Assembly (NCBI RefSeq): GCF_051014685.1
Contig: NC_135058.1
Location: 4,626,811 to 4,690,810, forward strand
Reading direction: 5' to 3'
DNA from: Ptiloglossa arizonensis
Lineage: Eukaryota; Arthropoda; Insecta; Hymenoptera; Colletidae
DNA length: 64,000 nucleotides
The position numbers and the translations under genes were made by a program. The notes under the pieces are model-generated. The model saw only the letters and a program-made list of their open reading frames with translations, searched no databases and was not told where the DNA came from. Positions 1-9,409 of this stretch are shown piece by piece. Within the stretch, counting starts at the first letter, position 1. Each line of letters starts with the position of its first letter.

Positions 1-178
1 AGAAGAAAAAAACATCGAAGAATTCTTCTACATCGAAAGTAACGAGAAAAAAACATGGAAGAATTCTTCTAGATCGAAAGTAACGAGAAAAAACATCGAA
101 GAATTCTTCTAGATCGAAAACAACGAGAAAAACATCGAAGAATTCTTCTAGATCGAAAGCAACGATAAATCGTAAAAC
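1..178. repeat. ~40-bp tandem repeat, cut by the window start
   Basis: Four copies of a unit of about 40 bp, recognisable by GAATTCTTCTA followed by GATCGAAA and AACGAGAAAAA. The motif recurs near 20, 61, 101 and 140, giving spacings of 39-41 bp. The array begins at or before base 1, so its full length is unknown. No coding potential. Confidence 0.85.
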
Positions 179-210
179 GAATTCGAATCGTAAATCCTTT
201 GTGGAAACAT

Positions 211-777
211 TTCGTTCTCCAAAATGGAGAATATATAGTTTAGTAAAATGTTTATACGCTGTAAAAAAATCGTGTTTCATTTTCACCAAAACGAAACGAA
301 ACGAAATGTCTTTAATCTAATATTTTAGCAAACGTGCTATTTTCAATACCGATGAAAAAAATTCCAGTGTATTACTTAACGATCAAATTTCACTTAATCC
401 TGGTTCCTCGTGACTTTTTTCAACCGGTCTTGGTAAAATATTTTTGTACATTTAAAACTATCGTAACGGATCTTGCATTTCTTTAGATTCTTTCGTTGGG
501 TTTTAAAATTCAAAATACGCGATACATTTGGGATATTTTTGCAAAAAAATAGTCGATCGAAGAAACGCTTTGGGATTATGCGAATTTCCCGGTGAGAATC
601 TCCGGCAGATAAATTCCTCGTGTTTGATCGAATATACGGTGTTCGCTTATAAATTAATTTCACGACGAATCGCGTAACTCTACAAAGACATACCGTGGCA
701 AAGATTACTCAGGATTCGTGAATCTTCAGCTCTTTATCTCTCACGGATTCAGCGAGCTTTTTCGTTCATCTTTTATG
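211..777. repeat. Dispersed ~560-bp repeat, copy A (contains MITE remnant)
   Basis: Nearly the same sequence recurs in the same orientation at 18,318-18,875. Shared landmarks include CCAAAATGGAGAATAT at the start, TTCAATACCGAT, CTTTAGATTCTTTCGTTG and GGATTCAGCGAGCTTTTTCG at the end. The first ~110 bp (211-320) is a MITE-like segment ending in TTTAATCTAA before TA. The left inverted repeat is degraded here, whereas copy B keeps it. A minus-strand open frame at 394-663 lies inside the repeat and has no recognisable domain. Confidence 0.85.
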
Positions 778-2635
778 CCTTGACTCCGTTACGAGCGTTT
801 CACGGGCGAAGTTTACACTCTTTATCTTTTTATCGCGTTCGAAATTTTACACCGTAGGTCGATCTCGTTTGTGTACTCTAGTCCGCGCCGTCTGGCTTTC
901 GACCTAGACCTCGATAAATGTAATGGCGGTCATTCCGATACCAAATTCCAATGAATCGTGCCTTCCTCAACCTGTTTCCGTCCCACATAGGAATAAAAAT
1001 AATTCCACGTACCTCTATTCGGTGAAACGATTAAAAATGTCCTCGATCGTTTTCAGAAGGTGGAATCGTTAAAAAGAAACAAAAACCTACCTTGTCCTCG
1101 ATACGACACACTTATCGTAGAGGACTCTTGTACGCGCAAGACCTACTTTTTTTCCCTACTATCGCTCGACACTAATCGTACCCATGGCCGATCGAATGAC
1201 CCATTTAAAATTGGATTTAAAATTCTCCATCAATTGTTCGTTCGTTCGTTCGACTTGGGTGAATTCTTGTATCGATGAAACATAATCTTTGTTTCGTAAG
1301 AATACGTATACCTAAAATTCTCGAGAACGTGGACAAAAAGTGTTCACTGTCAACTGTCTCGAAAAGTAGTTAAGATCGACGATATTGACAATAATCGAGG
1401 GTTGAGATTCGGTTCTGTCGGGAAACCGAGATCTCGTACAGCTTTGTATACGAATACGAGAGTATTGAAAACGCGAGTGTGATAAACGAGAATCGTCGCC
1501 GGATCGAAGAGTAGAGGAAAAAGGGGAAAAACAACTCGAATCGTATACTCGTAAAGCTGGAGTTTTTTCACGAGATTTACGCGCAAGAAGACGACACGAG
1601 GAGTTGCAAGCCAGTCGGCTCGGTTTATCGTCGCAGAAAATATGCGCGAAGAGACACGAGACGTTCGACCTTCCGCGCAGCGAAATTTTAACGAACGGCT
1701 TTTGCTCCCTTCACGAAACTTTCATATCGCATTCTCGCGCGGTTCAACCTTTCGTTCAACAGGCAAAACGAGAAGGGAGAGCGGGGAGATCCTCCGTGTC
1801 CTCGATACGCGAACGTCCGTGAGAAAAGTATCCCTTCTTCTTCGCGCCGATTACGATCGGTTTGTCTCTTGTCATCGTTTCCCCGATAGCTCTCCTTCCG
1901 TGGATCCTCCATCGAGAATTCATCCCGTCAGAAACGTGCTCTTTGGACAATTTCCACGAGCTTCGTTGAATTTTAACAAGAACCTCCAGTACTCGAGAAT
2001 TCATCGATCCTTCGACACTGAGAATTACCTGTACCCCTTGATCTCGGTAACTCTGAATCCTTATCGATCTTGAGAACTCTTCGTCCACCACCATCTCGAT
2101 CATTTTCATCGTTTTGGGCAATTCTTTTATTCTCCTCGATCTCGAGAATTGTTTTCCTAGTGAATCTTGACAATTCCTCGTTCGCGATCATCTCGAGAAT
2201 ATTTTGAATCTTTCGAAGAATTTGGAGAATTCTTGTCGTCGATCTCAACGATTTCAGGTCCTGAATTGGATCTCAAGGTCCATTGAGAAATACGATAACC
2301 CTATTGGTACAGAGGGAAAGCTCGACGATTTTGCTCATCGACCTCGACAATTTTAGATCCTTGTTGATCTGGAGAATTTTAGGTCATCGTTCATCTTGAG
2401 AACTTTTAATCTTTATTTATTGCACTGAATTTCGATTCTCGTTCCTTGCCAACTTCTCATCTTTCTTCTCTCTACAAGTTACTCTTCCATTCGTCTTACT
2501 TCCTCCGGTAGTTTCAGGTTTCCATTATTTCTCAATAAATCCTACCAATTTAGAACTCTTCTTTCTCGATGCGTTCTTAAATTTCTTTAATCAGTCTAAA
2601 AAATCTTTCTCGTACAACCTTGCGTGTTAAATCAC
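778..2635. other. Gene-free interval (probable intron/flank)
   Basis: CpG-rich sequence without a recognisable exon. Open frames up to 143 codons occur on both strands (for example 1642-2073 +), but they overlap one another in several frames and carry no domain. Stretches at 1,970-2,420 repeat a degenerate GAGAATTxTxxATC theme, suggesting decayed short tandem repeats. Confidence 0.6.
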
Positions 2636-2639
2636 ACCG

Positions 2640-3234
2640 AACGTAACCTACTCGCAAAACGTTCGTTTTTCGTTTCAATTCTTCGAGAATCCCCAAAATA
2701 TTCCACAACTTACCTCCATATCGTACAAAATACTTATTTACCGAACGATCAGGCAACGAACCAACGACACTCCGTTGGGGTTTGAATTTCGTTGGTAAAA
2801 ACACGTTCGTTTCTCGTTTCAATTCTTCGAGAATCCCCAAAATATTCCACAACTTACTTCCATATCGTACAAAATACTTATTTACCAAAGGATACAGGTA
2901 ACGAACCAACGACACTCCGTTGGGGTTCGAATTTCGTTGGTAAAAACACGTTCGTTTCTCGTTTCAATTCTTCGAGAATCCCCAAAATATTCCACAACTT
3001 ACTTCCATATCGTACAAAATACTTATTTACCAAACGATACAGGTAACGAACCAACGACACTCCGTTGGGGTTCGAATTTCGTTGGTAAAAACACGTTCGT
3101 TTCTCGTTTCAATTCTTCGAGAATCCCCAAAATATTCCACAACTTACCTCCATATCGTAAAAAATACTTATTTACCAAACGATACAGGTAACGAACCAAC
3201 GACACTCCTTTCAAGGGTTCGAATTTCGTTCGTC
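2640..3234. repeat. 145-bp tandem array, about four copies
   Basis: The motif GAATTTCGTTGGTAAAAACA recurs near 2784, 2929 and 3074, with a truncated copy near 3219, so the period is 145-146 bp. Each unit also holds CCCCAAAATATTCCACAAC and ACCAACGACACTCCGTTGG. Copies are almost identical, indicating recent amplification or homogenisation. The mirrored open frames on both strands (2577-3439 -, 2792-3336 +) are products of the repeat, not genes. The last copy diverges just before the mariner insertion at 3237. Confidence 0.93.
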
Positions 3235-3236
3235 TA

Positions 3237-4183
3237 CTACCTTGATCAAAAAGTTTTAGGACTGTCCCCCGTGTGTCGCTGTCAATCACCCGATTGTTTC
3301 TTTTTTTTTTTGTTAGGTTACCATATCTGTCATTAACACTTCCTTCCAATTTCAGCATCATAGCTTGATATTTGTAAAAGTTACGTTGTACTGAGCACAT
3401 CTCCTTTGTTCGTGTCTTCGATTTTGAAAATGGCATCATTTGAGCATCAACGAGTTTGCATTAAATTTTGTGTAAAAAACGGATTTAACGGTCCGCAGAC
3501 CTTGGATATGTTGGAGAAGTGTTTCGGCAACGATACTCTTTCGAGATCAAATGTTTTTCGATGGCACGAACGCTTCAGAAGTGGTCGTGAGTCGGTCGAG
3601 GATGACAAACGCAGTGGCAGGCCGACAACGTCGAAAACCGATGAAAACATCGATAAAATTCAAGAAATGTTGTCCGAAAACCGCAAATTGACCATCAGAG
3701 AGCTGGCAGAGGACTTGAACATTGCTTATGGATCCGTTCAAGACGTTTTGGTTAGTGAATTCGTCAAAAAAGGCCAGATTTGTGGGCAAACAACTCGTGG
3801 ATTTTGCACCACGATAACGCACCGGCGCACAATGCGATCCTTATCCGCGAGTTTTTGACGAAAAACAACACGAACACTATCCAGCAGCCTTCAAATTCAC
3901 CAGATCTGGCTCCCTGCGACTTTTTTCTGTTCAACCGAATTAAAAAACCGCTTCGCGGAACGCGTTACAGTACCCGAGAGGAGGTCATGACAAAATCGAA
4001 GACGGCTCTGATGGACATACCGAAAATTGAGTACCAGCGGTGTTTCGAGGATTGGATCAAGCGCTGGCGCAAGTGCATTGCAGTCAATGGGGACTACTTT
4101 GAAGGGGACCATATCGATTTGGACGAATAAATTTGTATTTTTGATTTTATGAATAAAGTCCTAAAACTTTTTGATCAAGGTAG
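3237..4183 (+). mobile_element. Mariner-family transposon, internally deleted, TIRs intact
   Basis: The element is 947 bp, bounded by perfect 27-bp terminal inverted repeats at 3237-3263 (begins CTACCTTGATC, ends TTTTAGGACT) and 4157-4183, and flanked by a TA duplication (3235-3236 and 4184-4185). Active mariners are about 1.3 kb, so roughly a quarter is missing. Identical TIRs suggest recent insertion or recent mobility. The copy inserted at the end of a 145-bp repeat array. It could in principle still be mobilised in trans because both ends are intact. Confidence 0.96.
3430..4130 (+). pseudogene. Mariner transposase, internal deletion and frameshift
   Basis: The frame opens with MASFEHQRVCIKFC at 3430 and encodes an N-terminal helix-turn-helix region: RWHERFRSGRESVEDDKRSG linker, then LTIRELAEDLNIAYGSVQ as the second HTH. 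Just after VQDVLVSE (about 3757) the sequence jumps to the C-terminal third in another frame, WANNSWILHHDNAPAH through SPDLAPCD to a stop at 4130. The spacing from the D of HHDN to the D of APCD is 34 residues, fitting the DD34D mariner signature. The segment that should hold the first catalytic Asp, roughly 100-120 residues, is absent. The product cannot be an active transposase. Family assignment is clear; subfamily was not determined. Confidence 0.95.
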
Positions 4184-4185
4184 TA

Positions 4186-5245
4186 TTAACGTCGCCGTAT
4201 CTCGCGGCCAAAGGACGCTAAATCCCAGAATCTCTCGTAATCTCTCGTAGGTTTCAAGACGCGTTACATCACGTGTTTGCGCAAACATCCAGCAGCGTTT
4301 AACCGACGGTTCCAAATACAGTTCCAAGTCGAAACGATTACAAAACGTTCCGAAGACGTTCGGTCGGTCTCGGCGTGGTTGTTCGTTGAATTCAAATATC
4401 AACATACCGAATTGTAACTCTGTCGTAATCACGCGACCGTCGATCGACGATGGCGTATTTGTCAGTCGTTTCGTCACTCGGCGTCCGCGACAGGACCGGT
4501 TTCGTCCTGGGCGAAAGAAAACGAACACAAGCGTCCTGGTTGAGCCGCCACGGCGTTAAATTATCGAAAGCTATCCTTTTGCCCCGATGCAAGTTGAACT
4601 CGCTGCACCGTCATGCGGACAACGAGCGTTTCGCAAGCGGTCGTCGATTACGATTTTCGATACGAGTTTCCGCGCGTACGGCTCCGATTCGTCGAACGAA
4701 AACACGGCCGTGCGTATCGATTTCTTCGGAATGAAACACTCGAGGACGAAATGAGCATTTCGTTGTCCCTTGTTCCGCGAAGATCCGAAATCAATCTTCA
4801 ATTAGAAAATAGATCTCGAGAGCTAACGCGTGGACACATCGGGACATCGTCGTACGGTGTTTTCGTTCGTATATCGGAGTCACGAAACGAACCAACGGAA
4901 GAGATTGTCTCGATAAGTGCGCAACGGTGCGAACATTGAGAATAAATTGTCGTGGTTTTCGATGTATCATTTTTACCCAACTTCCTTGTGGAGTTTAAAC
5001 GATCGTTACGTGGATCGTAAGAAAACGGTGCGCGTGAAATGCTCTACTTGCATTTTTGTTTTCTTTTGTATTTTTGCCTTTTTATTTTCCGTGTTGTAGA
5101 TCTATCTTCTTTGTTATTTTAATTATCCTCATTTTGTTCGTCCCTCGTGACTCTGTACCATTGCAGGTCGTCGAGATAATAGCGGTCGAGGCTCGTTATT
5201 TGCATCGCTCTCTACATTTTCTTCTTGCGCGGTGAGCTGTGTCAT
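4186..5245. other. Gene-free interval
   Basis: CpG-rich DNA. Overlapping open frames of 60-117 codons occur on both strands (4175-4528 -, 4450-4939 +). They show no domain and mutually overlap, so I treat them as chance. Nothing else recognised. Confidence 0.55.
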
Positions 5246-5249
5246 CGAT

Positions 5250-5995
5250 CATCGAAATGACGTTATTATTTCAAAAAGGTTACGGTTGGTAACCCTATTC
5301 CCGGGGTTCGCGCTCCATCGATCGTTTCTTCGATCGTTGTTCCGGTAGCTGAACTTATCATTATTTCAAAAAGGATACGTTCGACTTCGATAAGGGAAAA
5401 GAATGTACGTTCTCTGGTCTCAAATAAGGGGGTACTGTCGGTAACCCTGTTCCCGTGATTCGCGTTCGATCGATCCTTCCTTCGATCGTTCTAGCTACTA
5501 TTATTATTTCAAAAAGGATACATTGTACCTCGATAAGTGAAAGGATAGTCGTTGCTCCGGAGCTTCGAAAAAGTGGATATCTTCTTACGGCTACTCTGTT
5601 CTCGAGACTATGGGGTTTCGTCGATCGTTCCTTCGATCGTTTCGTCGATCGTTTCAAAGACTGTAACATTATTGCTTGAAAAAGGATACGTTCGATTTCG
5701 ACGAGGTAAGGGGAAATGCATCGTTCCATCGGCTCGGAATTATTATTTCGAAAAGGATACATTTCACTTCGGAAGGAATGCGTCGTTCCAAAGACTGTAA
5801 CATTATTGCTTGAAAAAGGATACGTTCGATTTCGACGAGGTAAGGGGAAATGCATCGTTCCATCGGCTCGGAATTATTATTTCGAAAAGGATACATTTCA
5901 CTTCGGAAGGAATGCGTCGTTCCATCGCCTCGAAATGATTATTGCATTGAAAAGGATGTAATCGACTTCTTAGAGAATACGTCGTTCCATCGTTT
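5250..5995. repeat. Nested ~67/134-bp tandem repeat
   Basis: The core ATTATTTCAAAAAGGATACRTT followed by CGACTTCGAY recurs near 5264, 5360, 5498, 5674, 5738, 5807, 5871 and 5938. In the central part two adjacent cores form a dimer, and the dimer is repeated almost perfectly with a period of 134 bp (CTGTAACATTATTGCTTG at 5661 and 5795). Outer copies are more diverged, the usual pattern of an old array with a recently amplified centre. Confidence 0.85.
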
Positions 5996-8240
5996 CGAAA
6001 ATGGAAGCACGGATCGGTAAGTTCGTCTCGCGAGGCTCGTACATTGTCGATCGTTTTCTCGATCGTTTTCTCGATCGTTTCAGCGGCCATCGTCGGTTTC
6101 CAAACGGCGATGCACCGCGAAGGTCGCGCAGCCATCGTCTTCCCGGTGACGAGGATGCATCTGGCGATCGATTGCAATATCGGTGCATTCGACTCGTCGA
6201 GCGAAAAATCTCGTCGGTCCGTCGTCGACCGATTCCGAAATGTCAATGGAAGGCGTTTACCGACGAGAGGGGAACGAAGAAAGGATTTCGCGGGAATCGA
6301 GGAAGAGAAAGGACAAAGAGGGAGCCACGCGAACTGGCAGAGGTACCATTCGACGTTGCGAAATACAACCACGGTCGTGGTTGGCTGACTTTCGATGAAA
6401 TTCAATCGGCGAAAAACGACCGCGCCGCCGCTCTTGTTTGTACGCGCGGGCGGTAATTCTCGAAAGCATGGAAACTGGATTTCTTGCCAGCAACCCCCGC
6501 CGCCCCCGTGTCCGTGAACCGCGGGAAAAAATACCGCCGCGAAACCGAGGACCGTTTATAATGGAAACGCATTGTGTACATTGGACGGACGAATGCATAC
6601 GATCGCGATTAAAAAAAAAAGAAAAATTCACCGACGAGATACGCGGGCTTCCCTCTAATTGAAAGTTTTTCGTTTATTTCGTTGGAACGTTGCGGTGGAT
6701 ACCACAGAGGGTGAAGAGTGGTTTTATAAATGGTACTCGAGAAAATGAGAAAGTAATTATCGAATGTTTAGGGTTACGTATCGGACAAAATTTCGAGTAA
6801 CGAATAATTTACCTCGTGGCAATAGCGACGGGTGTACGGGGACTTTGAACGAATGGATTAAACTGTTTTGAAAATGGCACTCGTAAATGCGAGGAGGAGT
6901 AATTATCGAGTTTATCGAAATTTTTGCGAGTGGAATTTGATAAAATATCAAATGTCTCGTCTCGTGGCGATGATAGTGGCTATGTACGGACTTTGAGCGA
7001 AAGAATTTGAAATATTTACAAAATAACAGTCGAGGAGTAAGTCTGCTCTGAAAATTTTAAACGTATATCGTAAACCGTTGAAGAATATATCACGGTACGT
7101 AGCGATTAATTTGTCACGTAGCAATGGTGAACGTCACGCGTGTAATTTAGCGAAAACGTAGTATTCGGTATTTTAGAAACGTACGGTATTCGCGAAACGG
7201 GACTAAAACTGCTCGTGAAACATCGGTTCTTGAATCAAGCTTCTCGGTACAATTTGCAATTTTCTACTCCAGTAACGCGGACAAGACTTGCTTGCACGCC
7301 TTTATGCGTCGAATGCTGCGCACCGGTATCGACGACTGTGTATTTATAACGCTGTGACGCGATTGTATAACAAGGAATTGTGCGATGCAATTGTAAAAGC
7401 AAAAATACACGAAAAAGTTTACGCAATTGGCGATAATGCACCTTCTGTTCAACATTTTTGGCGAGTAAAGACAAGTCACTCGCGTTACCGAAATGGAAAA
7501 TCGTGCATTATGAATATGTATTACTTTTGAATTCGCGCCAATTCATATTTTTATCCCATTTTCTAACAGATATTATACGAACAATATTTAACGTACGTAA
7601 ATTCGGGACGATACAGTAACTGCGATAATTAATACGTTATTCTGGATTCGTTTTTTTTTTCATCGGTGTATAATTTCTCGATTCTAATGTAAAAAGCTTC
7701 ATTAACGACATTTCAAACTTGACGAGTATTGTACTTAAAAAAGAAAGAAAAATAAAGAACATTCTAAACTCGAATCGTTCGCTCTGACGATCAACGCGTT
7801 AAATATATCGCGCGAACACTTTCTCGCTGTTAATTCCATAACTTTGTGGTACGAACACAGAACACGAGTGAATTATTTAATGATCTCCCTGCTAGAAGAT
7901 TCATGCAGCCACGATCGAGAAAGCGCGCAGCACAGATTTCCCAGATTCGGTCTCTCACCGCCCCAATATTCCCATGGGTGCTGCCTCGATTACGAGTCTG
8001 TACACACCTCGAGTTATTGACCCGAGTATATCACACCGATCATAAGTATCCGGCCAAGCTGACCAAGAGGGTTGGGCGTTTCCAGCCTTCTCTGGCCGTG
8101 TAATGGGTGGCGAGGAAATTTGGCAGCTTGCTTCCACGAGGGTCTAATTTTATATACCACCTCGAGTTTAGCGTATCGGTAAACATCGTCGAGAATAGCC
8201 CAGATAAAAATTCTATAAAAATTCTCCAATTAAAATCTCC
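5996..8240. other. Gene-free interval
   Basis: A GC-rich part (6000-6560) has several simultaneous open frames, the longest 151 codons at 6001-6456 +, including repeated TCGATCGTTTTC that translates to a run of DRFLDRFLDRF. The repeat-derived translation and equally open competing frames argue against coding. From 6660 to 8100 the sequence is AT-richer with nothing recognised. Confidence 0.5.
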
Positions 8241-8244
8241 GTAT

Positions 8245-9400
8245 AATTCTCCTAAGGTACAGGTACTCGCTTTGAAAGCTGCCTTTCTCCCTGCCCGTAA
8301 AAAATTCGACGTTAAAGTCCTGTTGATTCACATTCTCGAAGAAAAATATTTTCTCATACGACAATTCTTTCATCGTACAGATATTTGCTTTGCAAACTGT
8401 CGTTCCCCTGCCCTATCTCGAAATTCGACCTCACGCCCTTCCCGATTTAAATTCTAAAACAAATATAGTTTCTTATATAATAGAATTTAATTATATTTTA
8501 CTTATGGGCACAAATTTTTAGTATTTACATAAAAAATGTGCAAAAGTAGCTAGTTGTAGATAGACACTACACGAGAGAGACTAATTTCGTTACATAATTC
8601 TCTCATCGTGTAGATACTTGCATCGCAAACTATCATTCTCCTATTGTATCTCAAAATTCAACGTCACGCCCTCCTCCATCCAAATTTTCTATACAACATA
8701 ATTATACTTTAGTTTCGAACACAAATTTTTAGTATACACATAAAAAAAAAAATACAAAAATAGCTAGTCGTAGATAGACACTACACGAAAGAGACCAGGT
8801 TCGTTACATAATTCTCTCATCGTGTAGATACTCGCATCGCAAACTATCATTCCCCTATTGTATCTCAAAATTCAACGTCACGATCTTCCCGATCTAAATT
8901 CCCGAACAAAAATAGTTTTCTACGCGATATAAATTAATTACATTTAAATCGTACAGTTCGTACAGTTTGCACGAACACAAACTTTTAGTATACACATAAA
9001 AAAATATACAAAAGTTGTCGTGGGTAGACACCACACGAGAGAGACTACGTCTGTAACATAATTCTCTTATCGTGCAGATACTCTCAAGCTGTCGTTTCCC
9101 CATTATATCTCAAAATTCAGCGTCGCGATCTTCCCGATCTAAATTCTCGAACAAAAATAGTTTTCTACGCGATATAAATTAATTACATTTAAATCGTACA
9201 GTTCGTACAGTTTGCACGAACACGAACTTTTAATATACACATAAAAAAAAATGCAAAAGTAGCTAGTCGTAGATAGACACCGCACCAGAGAGACTACTTT
9301 CGTTACATAATTCTCTCATCGTGCAGATACTCTCAAGCTGTCGTTCCCCACCGTATCTGAAAATTCGAGGTCACGCCCTTTCCGATACAAATTCTCGAAC
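8245..9400. repeat. Diverged 215-250-bp tandem repeat, five to six copies
   Basis: Unit landmarks are CATCGTGYAGATACT, CTGTCGTTCCCC, TCTCAAAATTC and AGTAGCTAGTYGTAGATAGACAC. The CATCG landmark lies at 8371, 8604, 8818, 9068 and 9317, with spacings of 233, 214, 250 and 249 bp. A shorter, older copy sits near 8250-8330. Poly-A length variation causes much of the period change. The two copies at 8890-9130 and 9130-9370 are the most alike. Confidence 0.85.
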
Positions 9401-9409
9401 ACACCCCCA

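Noticed and set aside
1642..2121. Overlapping open frames of 143 (+) and 121 (-) codons
   Set aside because: Both strands are open over the same bases, the translations are Arg/Ser-rich without a domain, and no splice sites or conservation argument support them.
2577..3439. Repeated protein-like frames (SLVRYLYxLVNKYFVRYG / TRSFLVSILRESPKYSTTY)
   Set aside because: They are translations of the 145-bp tandem repeat; because the unit is not a multiple of three, the same peptide jumps frame from copy to copy.
6001..6456. 151-codon open frame, plus strand
   Set aside because: Two other plus-strand frames and one minus-strand frame are open over the same GC-rich DNA. Part of it is the TCGATCGTTTTC repeat. 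No domain.
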